Of a DNA stretch of 64,000 bases, positions 16,846 to 24,997 are shown one piece after another. The stretch is from UBA2040 sp041674745. Lineage in GTDB: Bacteria; Bacteroidota; Bacteroidia; Flavobacteriales_D; Crocinitomicaceae. Location: contig JBAYVD010000002.1 in NCBI GenBank assembly GCA_041674745.1, positions 124,001 to 188,000 on the forward strand, in the 5' to 3' direction. The notes under the pieces are model-generated. The model saw only the letters and a program-made list of their open reading frames with translations. It was not told where the DNA came from and searched no databases. The stretch's first letter is position 1. Each line of letters starts with the position of its first letter. Made by a program: the position numbers and the translations under genes.

Positions 16846-18000
16846 ATGACAAAAATAGGAACACTTGCATTTGGAATGCTTTTGTCTACCGGGATGTTTG
16901 CTCAGCAAAACTTGGTTAACAATGGTGGTTTTGAAGAAGTAAAGGGAAAAGTAAAACGTCCAGGATCAATTGCTATGGCTGAAGGTTGGACATCTGCAAC
17001 AGGAGTCAATGCAGATTTATTCGTTGATACCAAAGAACCAGGATTTGGAACACCTGACAATTTATACGGTACTGAAAACGCAAAAGATGGAAGCAATTAT
17101 GCCGGTATCGTAGCTTTTTCTTATGGTGACAAAATTCCAAGATCTTATTTGCAAACAAGACTTACCACTCCTTTGAAAAAAGGTCAGAAGTATTGTATTT
17201 CTTACCATGTTTCTTTAGCAGAAGGCTCTAAATACGCTGTGAATCAAATGGGTATGTATTTCGCGAAAAAACAATATGAAACAGATTCAAAAGCCAGTTT
17301 AATTGAAGAAGCGCAACACAAAAGTTTCAAAATTAACAACGCGGTTTTTGGTTGGGATAAAATCTGTGACACCTACTTGGCAGAAGGAGGTGAGAAATTT
17401 TTGATTTTGGGTAATTTCAATTCCAACGAAAATATCAAAAATGAAAAAAACAAACCGTCAAAAGGAATTAAAGTTGAACCATTGATTGCGGCTTACTACT
17501 ACATTGACGATGTGAGCGTATACTTAATTGAAGAAGATATGGTTTGTGATTGTGCTAATCCGAACAACGAGGTTGCGTATTCTACTTTAATTTATCAAAA
17601 ACAAATCCACTTAGATCCTGCAAAAAACACACCGAAACAAATGGTTGAAGGGCAACAATTGTATTTCGGTTTCGGTCACGATCGTTTGACACCAATCACA
17701 GAAAGTGCTTTGGATATCATCGCAAAACAAATGATGGACAATCCTGCTATGAAGCTTCAAATTAACGGACATTCTGATAAAATGGAAGTTGAAATTGGAC
17801 AAACGGAAGCTGACTATGCGGATATGGACAACAAACGTATTGCCGCTGTAATCGAATATCTAACTTCCAAACAAATTGCCTCAAGCCGATTAATTGCAAG
17901 TGCACAAGGAAGTGAATCCGATAATCCTGAAATTAATGAAACAGATGATGAAGAAACGGCTCAAGCTAAAAATAGGAGAGTGTTCTTTATCGTTAGATAG
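16846..18000 (+). CDS. OmpA-family protein with an N-terminal galactose-binding-like domain
   Basis: The 384-residue protein has a Sec signal peptide (cleavage near MFAQQN), an N-terminal beta-sandwich domain of about 200 residues that begins LVNNGGFEEV, as in carbohydrate-binding or DUF642-like modules, and a C-terminal OmpA/Pal peptidoglycan-binding domain (FGFGHDRLTPITESAL, INGHSDK, NKRIAAVIEYL, KNRRVFFIV). It should sit in the periplasm or outer membrane and bind the cell wall. The frame is open from an ATG at 16825 inside the end of hemE, but the ATG at 16846 gives a proper signal peptide. A strong terminator follows. Confidence 0.85.
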   Translation: MTKIGTLAFGMLLSTGMFAQQNLVNNGGFEEVKGKVKRPGSIAMAEGWTSATGVNADLFVDTKEPGFGTPDNLYGTENAKDGSNYAGIVAFSYGDKIPRSYLQTRLTTPLKKGQKYCISYHVSLAEGSKYAVNQMGMYFAKKQYETDSKASLIEEAQHKSFKINNAVFGWDKICDTYLAEGGEKFLILGNFNSNENIKNEKNKPSKGIKVEPLIAAYYYIDDVSVYLIEEDMVCDCANPNNEVAYSTLIYQKQIHLDPAKNTPKQMVEGQQLYFGFGHDRLTPITESALDIIAKQMMDNPAMKLQINGHSDKMEVEIGQTEADYADMDNKRIAAVIEYLTSKQIASSRLIASAQGSESDNPEINETDDEETAQAKNRRVFFIVR

Positions 18001-18027
18001 ATGATAGGAGATTGAACCAATAAATTG

Positions 18028-18060
18028 AAACCGTTTTAGCTAGTCTAAAGCGGTTTTTTT
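18028..18060. terminator. Bidirectional terminator between the OmpA-type gene and maf
   Basis: AAACCGTTTTAG and CTAAAGCGGTTT pair around a short CTAGT loop with one G-T pair, followed by T7 on the plus strand and preceded by AAA on the other side. It lies between convergent genes; its T run contains the maf stop codon. Confidence 0.75.
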
Positions 18061-18631
18061 ATGACCATTTGGATAAATAATCATAGATCAAATGCACTGG
18101 TAAACCCATAACCGTAAAATAAGATCCGTCCATTTTTACTATTCCCATCATACCAATCCATTCTTGCACACCATAAGAGCCCGCTTTGTCATAAGGCTGA
18201 TAATGATCCAGATAGTAATCGATTTCCTCTAAAGTCAGTTTTTTGAACGTCACGAGTGTTTGGTCTGAAAATGAAATTTCTTTGAATTGATCCGCCATAG
18301 CGACACCTGTAATTACCTTGTGCGTATTTCCAGAAAGCTTTTGGAGCATGGCCGTAGCTTCTTTTCGATCAACTGGTTTACCTAATATTTCGTTGTGAAT
18401 GACAACAATTGTATCACTGCAAATAATTAGTTCCTCTTCACGCATAGAATCCCTCAAGGCATGCATTTTTTTTCTGGCAATGTATTCTGCAATTTGAGGA
18501 ATAGGCAAATCTTCTGGAAAATCTTCTACGATATCGGCTACCCGAATAGTAAAATCAATATCCAAACCTGCCAAAAGTTCTTTTCTTCGTGGGGACTGGG
18601 ATCCTAAAATAATTTTTCGGTTGGGTATCAT
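18059..18631 (-). CDS. maf: Maf-family nucleoside triphosphate pyrophosphatase
   Basis: The 190-residue cytoplasmic protein hydrolyses nucleoside triphosphates, probably dTTP/UTP or modified nucleotides, to monophosphate and pyrophosphate (house-cleaning). It shows the N-terminal SQSPRRKELL phosphate-binding loop, the SDTIV catalytic Asp segment, LGKP and DKAGSYGVQ near the C-terminus. The frame is open from 18652, but the ATG at 18631 forms an ATGA overlap with the upstream UbiA-family gene and gives the usual N-terminus, so it is preferred. It is the last gene of a minus-strand cluster and is followed by a terminator. Confidence 0.93.
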   Translation of the reverse strand: MIPNRKIILGSQSPRRKELLAGLDIDFTIRVADIVEDFPEDLPIPQIAEYIARKKMHALRDSMREEELIICSDTIVVIHNEILGKPVDRKEATAMLQKLSGNTHKVITGVAMADQFKEISFSDQTLVTFKKLTLEEIDYYLDHYQPYDKAGSYGVQEWIGMMGIVKMDGSYFTVMGLPVHLIYDYLSKWS

Positions 18632-19626
18632 CTCATCCACATTAAATACCAATACAAGGAAGTTAAAACACCGCTTATCATGGCCAACTTAACAAATTTA
18701 TCCACGCGGATTAGGTCCTTTTTAGAACAAGCTTTCCAAAGTAAAAGTATCGCTATACCGTCCATTAATAACGAAACAAGGACTGGGAAGAATATTTCTA
18801 ACTGCTCTCCAAAAGAAAAAGATATTTCGGTTTGATGCATCCAAAATAAGCTGGTAAATAGTAAAAATGGCAATATTAAAAATGAGCCGGCCCAGAACTT
18901 AGATACTTTTTGTCCATACAGAATCGGCAGTGTTTTGGCTGCAATCTTTCCATCTCCTTCTACATCTTGCATGTCTTTTATGATTTCGCGCGCAAAATTA
19001 TTGACAAAGGCAAAAAACGCAAGTAACATAATAAAATTTCCGTCTGCAATTAAGGCTTGAAACCAATAGGAAAAGGCCGTCTGACTTGTCGATTGTGTCC
19101 AAACTAAGCTTTGCTGAATGTAAAAATGGACACCGCACAAAATGGGTACCAAGGCCGTTAACCCAGCGATTACAAAATTCCCGATCAAGGGTTGTTTTTT
19201 CAAATAGAGACTGTAAAACCACAAGCTATTCATTGAAACTAAATGGATAAACAAATACCAAAACGTATGATTGCGAACCCCCAAATAAATGGCAATCACA
19301 AAGGCCAATACATTCAAAACTGAATGAATCATAATGGCCCATCTTCGGTTGATGGTTTTTCCAACAATCAGTTTATCCGGTTTATTAATTCGATCGGCGC
19401 GAACATCAAAATAATCATTGATCACATTTCCTGCAGCGGCAATCATTAGGGTGGAGATGACCAACAAAAAGAAATCAAAAGATTCACCGTCTCTGCCTAA
19501 CAAAGGTTTTTCCAATTCACTCGAAAACATTTTTTCATAGGTAATTAGAAACAAGCGCACACTGTACATGGTTCCTCCAATAATTAGGAGGTTGACAAAA
19601 CGAATTAAACGAAGAAAAGCGATCAT
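18628..19626 (-). CDS. UbiA-family prenyltransferase
   Basis: The 332-residue integral membrane protein has eight to nine hydrophobic segments and the family's first Asp-rich motif NDYFDVRADRINKPD, which binds Mg and the prenyl diphosphate. The second motif reads KDMQDVEGD, also typical. UbiA enzymes attach prenyl chains to aromatic or glycerol-phosphate acceptors; close Bacteroidota relatives are often annotated as geranylgeranylglycerol-phosphate geranylgeranyltransferase, but menaquinone-type or other substrates are possible. It overlaps maf by ATGA and the upstream gene by TAATG, so it is part of an operon. Confidence 0.88.
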   Translation of the reverse strand: MIAFLRLIRFVNLLIIGGTMYSVRLFLITYEKMFSSELEKPLLGRDGESFDFFLLVISTLMIAAAGNVINDYFDVRADRINKPDKLIVGKTINRRWAIMIHSVLNVLAFVIAIYLGVRNHTFWYLFIHLVSMNSLWFYSLYLKKQPLIGNFVIAGLTALVPILCGVHFYIQQSLVWTQSTSQTAFSYWFQALIADGNFIMLLAFFAFVNNFAREIIKDMQDVEGDGKIAAKTLPILYGQKVSKFWAGSFLILPFLLFTSLFWMHQTEISFSFGEQLEIFFPVLVSLLMDGIAILLLWKACSKKDLIRVDKFVKLAMISGVLTSLYWYLMWMR

Positions 19627-21647
19627 TATTTTACAATTTTATATTCAGTTCGTCTGTTTCGTTGGTGGGCAGATTCTCTTTCTTCTTCACTTGCCAACTT
19701 GGAAATTTCTTCATCATTGATGACATTTACTTTTTGACCGTATCCTTTGTAAGTCAATCGGGCAGGGGAGATTCCTTTCGAAATAAGATAATCGTATACC
19801 GCTTTAGCCCGGTTTGTCGACAATACTTCATTTTCCTTGGCATTTCCTCGGGTATCAGTATGTCCACCAATTTCAATTTTCACGGTCGGATTTTGATCTA
19901 GAAAATCTTTCAATTTTTGCAATTCAATGAACGATTCACTTCGCAAAGTTGCCTTGCCTAAATCAAAGAATACATTGTGAAGAATTGTTGGCAAAGTGCT
20001 ATTCAAAGGAATCAAAGGGACATCCATATGAACGGATTCTATTTTTCCATTTGACGTCATGTCAAAATTGGAAGAATAAAAAGCATAATTTGGATAGCTC
20101 ACATTCAGTGCATACTGATGATTAACGGGCAAAGAAACCAGAAATTCACCTGTTAAATTATCCGCTTCGCTGTAAATAACTTCTTTGCCGGATTCCAAAT
20201 CGATCAATTGAAACTTCCCTGGAATTGGTTTTTTTGTTTCCACATCAAATACCAATCCATCGAAATACAAGGTTTTAGTCGGACGCAATTTGTCAGGCAT
20301 TTCAAAATAGTAAATATCCAAACCTCCATAACCACCTTTTCGATCCGATGCAAAAAAAGCCACCTCACCATCGGCAGAAACCATTAAGGAATTTTCGTCA
20401 AATTGGGTATTGATTGGATAACCTAGATTTTCTGGATTCCCCCATTTACCATTAGCATCCAAACGACTCATGAATAAATCTGAACCGCCCATTCCGGAAT
20501 GTCCACGGGAAGCGAAATACAAAGTGGTACCATCTGGATGTATCAAGACAGATTCTTCTTCAAAAGGAGAATTGATGTTGTTGGGCAAACGTTCGGCTTT
20601 TCCCCAAATTCCATCTTCTTGTAATTTAGTAACATAAATATCCGAACTTTTGGATCCATCGCGATTGCGGACGCCACGAATAAAATAAAGTGTTTTACCG
20701 TCTGCTGACAAGGAAGGTTGTGTTTCCCAATTGGCTGTATTCACGAATCCGGGCAAATTTTGAGGATTTGTCCAGCGCTGTCCCAAACGTTTGGTGTAAA
20801 ATAGGTCACAACTTCCTCTACCGTTTCTTCCTTCTCCATAGTTTTCGCCAGACGCATCTGGACAAGCCACAAAAATAAGGGAACGACCATCTGGTGCAAG
20901 TGTTGGGGCGCCTTCGTTATTCACGGTATTCACATTAGCAGGCATGGGAATTGCTTTTTCCCAAATGTTTTTGTTACTCAAATTGGAAATGAAAAAATCT
21001 TCTTGCTCCTTGAACGTTCCAAGTACGCGAGAATCTTTGATTCTTCTTGTAAATAGAATCGTTTTTCCATCTACGGTAATTGTTGGGAAATATTCAGGGT
21101 CAGCTGTATTGATTCCTGGACCAATGTTGATTGGATTGAAATCTATCGGATGTGCTATGGCTTGAATGGCAAATACATCATTTTCACGCATGCGGATGGC
21201 TTGGTCTCGCAATTCTGGATTGCTGTTGCGCACGGCAAGATATTGGTCAATTCGCTTCACCGACTCTTCATATTGACCTGTTTCCTTCAGCATTTGTGCC
21301 AAATAAAAAAAGGAGCTACCTGATGGAGCATGCTCTGGATTAATCCGCAACCCTTCCTCCAAATGATAAATTGCAGGTTTCAAGTCGCCCAAAATTTCAT
21401 AGAATTCGCAGACTAAAACATGTGCTTCCCAAAAATTAGGTTCTTTTTCAAGGGCTTTTTCCAATAATTCGATTCCTCCTTTGTAATTGGGAATTCCTGT
21501 TTTGGGATCAATGGAAGACCGAGGAGCAGCTAGTCCTTCTTCATACAGTTTTATTGCCTTTTTATTGCTAATAGAATACCGCTGCTGCGCAACACTGCAC
21601 GATTGGAAAAACAATGCAGCAAAAAATACGATGAGAAATTGTTTCAT
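19626..21647 (-). CDS. PorE-like OmpA-family lipoprotein with TPR and WD40-like propeller
   Basis: The 673-residue protein has a lipoprotein signal (FQSC, Cys about 17), TPR repeats (about 30-165), a PD40/WD40-like beta-propeller (about 180-450; repeated PTLAPDGRSLIF, PSLSADGKTLYF, VLIHPDGTTLYF, LMVSADGEVAFF), a carboxypeptidase-regulatory-like beta domain (about 465-545) and a C-terminal OmpA domain (about 555-673; VFFDLGKATLRSES, GGHTDTRGN). This is the architecture of PorE, a periplasmic lipoprotein of the type IX secretion machine that binds peptidoglycan. Related OmpA proteins with other jobs exist, so the PorE assignment is by domain order. It sits between queE (one base) and ubiA (TAATG). 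Confidence 0.85.
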   Translation of the reverse strand: MKQFLIVFFAALFFQSCSVAQQRYSISNKKAIKLYEEGLAAPRSSIDPKTGIPNYKGGIELLEKALEKEPNFWEAHVLVCEFYEILGDLKPAIYHLEEGLRINPEHAPSGSSFFYLAQMLKETGQYEESVKRIDQYLAVRNSNPELRDQAIRMRENDVFAIQAIAHPIDFNPINIGPGINTADPEYFPTITVDGKTILFTRRIKDSRVLGTFKEQEDFFISNLSNKNIWEKAIPMPANVNTVNNEGAPTLAPDGRSLIFVACPDASGENYGEGRNGRGSCDLFYTKRLGQRWTNPQNLPGFVNTANWETQPSLSADGKTLYFIRGVRNRDGSKSSDIYVTKLQEDGIWGKAERLPNNINSPFEEESVLIHPDGTTLYFASRGHSGMGGSDLFMSRLDANGKWGNPENLGYPINTQFDENSLMVSADGEVAFFASDRKGGYGGLDIYYFEMPDKLRPTKTLYFDGLVFDVETKKPIPGKFQLIDLESGKEVIYSEADNLTGEFLVSLPVNHQYALNVSYPNYAFYSSNFDMTSNGKIESVHMDVPLIPLNSTLPTILHNVFFDLGKATLRSESFIELQKLKDFLDQNPTVKIEIGGHTDTRGNAKENEVLSTNRAKAVYDYLISKGISPARLTYKGYGQKVNVINDEEISKLASEEERESAHQRNRRTEYKIVK

Positions 21648-21648
21648 T

Positions 21649-22272
21649 TTAAGGTATTTGCATGAATTTATGTGTTTGCAAAGAAATACGCCACTTTGGA
21701 TTGTTCTTTACATACTCGATGATTTCTGGCAAGAATCGTTCCTGTTTTGACCATTCCGGTTGCAAATACAATAAACAATCTGTATTTACTTTTGCGGCAT
21801 GGGTTTCAGCCCATTCAAAATCGGAAGGATGCGCAATAACTACTTTGAGTTCATTTGCTTTAGTGTAAGCATCTTCTACGGGTGGTTTGAACTTTTTAGG
21901 AGAAAAACAATACCAATCTATTCCACCAATCAATGGATAACATCCTGAAGTTTCAATGGCAATCATCGGAACGATCTGATGAAGTTGCTTGGTCAATTCG
22001 GTTAAATCGTACATAGCCGGTTCACCGCCTGTTATCACAACGAAATCTGCATTGTCTTCCTTCACGGGAGCGACAATCTTCTCAATTGTTTCCAAAGGAT
22101 GAATCGCATTGTCCCAGCTATCCTTCACATCGCACCAAACGCAACCTACATCACATCCAGCTAAACGTATAAAATAAGCTGCGCGTCCCGAGAAATTACC
22201 TTCCCCTTGAATCGTGTAAAAATGTTCCATTAATGGTAAATGGATGGATGAATTGATATCTTTTGCTTTCAA
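21649..22272 (-). CDS. queE: 7-carboxy-7-deazaguanine synthase (radical SAM)
   Basis: The 207-residue radical SAM enzyme converts 6-carboxytetrahydropterin to 7-carboxy-7-deazaguanine in the queuosine pathway. The 4Fe-4S ligands are Cys40, Cys44 and Cys47 (CDVGCVWC). It also shows the TIQGEGNFSGR N-terminal signature, TGGEPAMYD (SAM-binding GGE) and IETSGC. The length fits the family. It starts after the Kir channel gene and ends one base before the PorE-like gene, so it is in an operon with unrelated functions. No other queuosine genes are in the window. Confidence 0.95.
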   Translation of the reverse strand: MKAKDINSSIHLPLMEHFYTIQGEGNFSGRAAYFIRLAGCDVGCVWCDVKDSWDNAIHPLETIEKIVAPVKEDNADFVVITGGEPAMYDLTELTKQLHQIVPMIAIETSGCYPLIGGIDWYCFSPKKFKPPVEDAYTKANELKVVIAHPSDFEWAETHAAKVNTDCLLYLQPEWSKQERFLPEIIEYVKNNPKWRISLQTHKFMQIP

Positions 22273-22273
22273 A

Positions 22274-23191
22274 TTAACTAGTTACGGGAGAAACTGAATC
22301 TATATTTTTCACATGCAATTGCAAATGTCCATGTTTATCTGGACCAAAACTCATATCAAATTTAACATTTTCAAGCCATTGATTGTCGGCATACGAGTGT
22401 TTTTGAATCATTTCTTGGCCAAAGGTTTCATCAAAGGTTTCAAATAAAACGATTAGCTCTGCATTTCGTTTCATTAAATCTTCGACTTTTAACTTGTACA
22501 AAGGTGAATCTTCTGTTATTTTGTGCACAGCCGTCCAGGTCAATGGGAAGAATAAAATGCTATCGGTTTCTAATTTCAAATTGTGATATCCCTTGTTGAA
22601 GGAATCCTGACCTTCGCCTTTGTCAATGATAAAAATGGCATTGATTTTGGATTTTATCAAAACATTGTCTCGTGTGTTTACCATTTTAAACATCAAGGCT
22701 TTCCCTCCTTCAAAAGGAGTAATAATGGCATTTTGACTAAACGCTAATTTCAACAAGGGTTTCGAAAATCGCCCGTACAAGATACCTGTTGCCAAGGCAG
22801 TTGTTGACAATCCGATAAACGCTTCAGAAGTGGCGAGCAAATTCGCCCCAAAGCCTAGTGGACTTATATTTCCATACCCCAATGTGGTTAAGGTCTGTGC
22901 GGAGAAGAAAAATGCGGTCCAAAATGGATGAAAATCATTGTGCACGATTGATAATTGATCTAATCCAATCGCTAAATAGAGTAGTGCAAAAATTAAATTG
23001 AAAACGGTGTACGTTCCAAACAGAATAACAAGAAAACGTTGCCACGAAATATCCAGTAGATATTTGTAAAAATCTTTGATTCCACGAACACCACCCAATC
23101 GATTAATATTGTAAGTGCCATCTTTGTTTAGAAAGCGTTTTACGGGAGCTGAAAATTTATTTCCTAAACCAGGATCTTTCAATTGTTCCAT
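22274..23191 (-). CDS. Inward-rectifier (KirBac-type) potassium channel
   Basis: The 305-residue protein has a short N-terminal slide-helix region, a first membrane helix (about 52-78), a pore loop with the K+ selectivity filter TLGYG (about 105-109), a second membrane helix (about 117-140) and a C-terminal cytoplasmic Kir immunoglobulin-like domain. That domain shows the Kir features MFKMVNTRDN and FPLTWTAVHKI. It should form tetrameric K+ channels in the inner membrane. It ends one base before queE and begins 24 bases after a small unknown gene, so it is probably cotranscribed; its physiological trigger is unclear. Confidence 0.92.
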   Translation of the reverse strand: MEQLKDPGLGNKFSAPVKRFLNKDGTYNINRLGGVRGIKDFYKYLLDISWQRFLVILFGTYTVFNLIFALLYLAIGLDQLSIVHNDFHPFWTAFFFSAQTLTTLGYGNISPLGFGANLLATSEAFIGLSTTALATGILYGRFSKPLLKLAFSQNAIITPFEGGKALMFKMVNTRDNVLIKSKINAIFIIDKGEGQDSFNKGYHNLKLETDSILFFPLTWTAVHKITEDSPLYKLKVEDLMKRNAELIVLFETFDETFGQEMIQKHSYADNQWLENVKFDMSFGPDKHGHLQLHVKNIDSVSPVTS

Positions 23192-23215
23192 GGTCTAAAA
23201 TTAACCAAGGTTTCT

Positions 23216-23578
23216 CTAATTCGCGTCGATTAAATTCCAATTTTTTCTCAAACGACTAAATTCAATATCAAAAGCTTGTAAATCAACACTTGCTGGTTGT
23301 TTCTGCATCAACTTTTCGTAAGAGCGGTGTATCAAACCCAAAATATTAGAATCCATCAGCATTTTGGAAGTCGTTACGTCGAACTCATAATTTTGATACA
23401 CTTCAATTATTTTTTGACGATCAGCAATATCGACAAGTGTTGGGTTGCTTTTGCTGTTGATTTCATCCAGAAAAGGCAACAATTTAGAACTTAGGTCAAT
23501 GAAATGTCTCAAAACGACAAGAGCGTGATTGACCTGCTCGATGTTCTTTGATTTCATAATATGTTCTTTAATTTTCAT
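23216..23578 (-). CDS. Uncharacterised small helical protein
   Basis: I do not recognise this 120-residue protein. It has no signal peptide or membrane segment and is predicted to be mostly alpha-helical and cytoplasmic (for example QVNHALVVLRHFIDLSSKLL and AFDIEFSRLRKNW). A second ATG at residue 8 could be the true start. It is 24 bases upstream of the Kir channel gene on the same strand and could be cotranscribed with it. Codon use and length look like a real gene, but support comes mainly from position. Confidence 0.5.
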   Translation of the reverse strand: MKIKEHIMKSKNIEQVNHALVVLRHFIDLSSKLLPFLDEINSKSNPTLVDIADRQKIIEVYQNYEFDVTTSKMLMDSNILGLIHRSYEKLMQKQPASVDLQAFDIEFSRLRKNWNLIDAN

Positions 23579-23726
23579 ACGTTTAATTTACGTCTTGCAA
23601 TAATAACGATTCAACTAAAAAAAACGTTGGCTCTTCTTTTTAGGAATCATTTTAACTGTCGTTTTTATTGAGTGAACGGTAAATAGACTAGTTTTTCTGA
23701 TTGACAAAAACAACGAAAATAAATCG

Positions 23727-23734
23727 TACTTTTG
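23727..23734 (+). promoter_or_regulatory. Candidate -7 promoter element of the cobalamin riboswitch transcript
   Basis: TACTTTTG matches TAnnTTTG exactly and lies a few bases before the first strand of the riboswitch, as expected for a promoter whose transcript begins with the aptamer. The reverse strand of this region contains no convincing gene. Confidence 0.6.
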
Positions 23735-23737
23735 TCC

Positions 23738-23902
23738 TGCATTTGGTTTCGCTTCGGCGAACGAAAAAGGAATCCGGTGAAAATCCGGAGCTGTGTCTGC
23801 AGCTGTAAGAGATAAAAAAAGTCTTTCAAATACCACTGCCCAATATCAAAACGGGTGGGAAGGTGAAAGATGGTGGTCTCGAGCCAGAATACTTGCCAAT
23901 GT
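23738..23902 (+). promoter_or_regulatory. Cobalamin (vitamin B12) riboswitch aptamer
   Basis: The RNA shows the standard parts in order: a paired P1/P2 start (GCATTTGGTT with GCCAATG at the end), the conserved core GGAATCCGGTGAAAATCCGG (23769-23788) followed by AGCTGTGTCTGCAGCTGTAA, the CCACTGCC strand (23833-23840), GGGTGGGAAGG with the GATGGTGG arm, and the B12 box GAGCCAGAATAC (23881-23892). This class binds adenosyl- or other cobalamins and shuts off uptake genes when B12 is plentiful. It stands before a four-gene TonB-type uptake operon. Sequence agreement is strong by eye; a covariance-model search would settle its exact limits. Confidence 0.93.
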
Positions 23903-23937
23903 TTAATACGGAGACTTCAGATTAAAGTCGAACGGAT

Positions 23938-23971
23938 TTGCAACTCTTTCTAGAAGGGTGGCAACTTTTTT
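23938..23971 (+). terminator. Riboswitch expression platform: intrinsic terminator
   Basis: TTGCAACTCTT (23938-23948) and AAGGGTGGCAA (23954-23964) pair with one A-G mismatch and one G-T pair around a TCTAG loop, followed by C and T6 (23965-23971). It lies between the aptamer and the first gene, so B12 binding probably ends transcription. A small competing hairpin, GACTT/AAGTC at 23913-23929, precedes it. Confidence 0.65.
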
Positions 23972-24019
23972 CATTTCTGATTTCATCCATTTTTTTTATT
24001 AATTCATTTAAACAAAAAA

Positions 24020-24997
24020 ATGATGAAGAAAATTTACATTGGAGCACTGGCTCTACTTGTTGGAATTAACCTTTCAGCGCAATCAACTGTTGACTTTGAG
24101 TCAACCATTTTACCAAGTAATTCGTACAACAATGGAGCCGATTTGTCAAGCGGATTTACCTATGACGGTATTCATTTTTCGAATTATTACGACACCACTT
24201 ATTTTTACAATTTGGGTTTCGCTATTTCAAATCAAACCGACAACCTCACTCCAGGTTGGGGAAATTCTTTTAGTTCCATAACGGGTAACGGCTACAGTTC
24301 TGCGAATTACGCTATTTTTTATCCTTATGGGAACATCGATTTAAGTTCCACACCAAGAGAGCTTCAAACTATGCGAATTACCAATACAACGTATGCTGCT
24401 TTATCCATGCGTGATGGTGATTTTGTGGGAAAAAAATTCGGATCGATATACAACGCAAATGGTGATTTGGATGGAACAAACGGTGAAGATTTTTTAAAAT
24501 TGACGATCTTTTCCATCAATAATTTAGGTGATACTCTTGGTTCGGTCGAATTCTATTTAGCGGATTTTCGTTTTGCGGATAGCACCTTAGATTACATAGT
24601 TGAAGATTGGGTTGAATTGGATTTATCCGCATTGAATGCAGTCGGTGAAACCATTGCAACGTTGGAATTTGAAATTTCTTCTTCAGACGTTGGTTCTTTT
24701 GGCATCAACACGCCCACCTATTTCGCGATGGATGATTTAAAATATACCAACAGTTCAGCTGGAATTGCAGAGCATCATGCGAATAAGCTTCAAATATTCC
24801 CGAATCCAGTAACGGATCAAATCAAAATCCTCGGAGCTAGTGGACTTATCGAAATTTTCAACTTGAAGGGTGAAAAGGTGTACGAAGCAAATGAGTCGAA
24901 AGAAATTATTGATATTCGAGCATTACAAAGTGGGGTTTATTTCGTTTCCAATACCCATTCACAAGGCAAATTTACCGGCCGATTTGTCAAATTGTAA
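24020..24997 (+). CDS. T9SS-sorted surface protein with DUF4465-like domain, first gene of the B12 operon
   Basis: The 325-residue protein has a Sec signal peptide (LLVGINLSAQ), a DUF4465-like beta-rich domain (about 22-250; FTYDGIHFSNYYD, GWGNSFSSITGNGY, YAIFYP, LYNANGDLDGT-type region) and a C-terminal T9SS type A sorting domain (about 255-325; LQIFPNPVTDQIKIL, GVYFVSN, FVKL). It should be exported by type IX secretion and held on the cell surface. It is the first gene after a cobalamin riboswitch and immediately before a TonB-dependent receptor, so a role in binding B12 or another corrinoid at the surface is the best inference. DUF4465-type proteins recur in B12-linked loci, but I cannot test binding here. 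Confidence 0.8.
   Translation: MMKKIYIGALALLVGINLSAQSTVDFESTILPSNSYNNGADLSSGFTYDGIHFSNYYDTTYFYNLGFAISNQTDNLTPGWGNSFSSITGNGYSSANYAIFYPYGNIDLSSTPRELQTMRITNTTYAALSMRDGDFVGKKFGSIYNANGDLDGTNGEDFLKLTIFSINNLGDTLGSVEFYLADFRFADSTLDYIVEDWVELDLSALNAVGETIATLEFEISSSDVGSFGINTPTYFAMDDLKYTNSSAGIAEHHANKLQIFPNPVTDQIKILGASGLIEIFNLKGEKVYEANESKEIIDIRALQSGVYFVSNTHSQGKFTGRFVKL

Noticed and set aside
23615..23836. 73-codon minus-strand frame over the riboswitch region
   Set aside because: It lies on the reverse strand of the cobalamin aptamer and promoter, and its composition is explained by the structured RNA.
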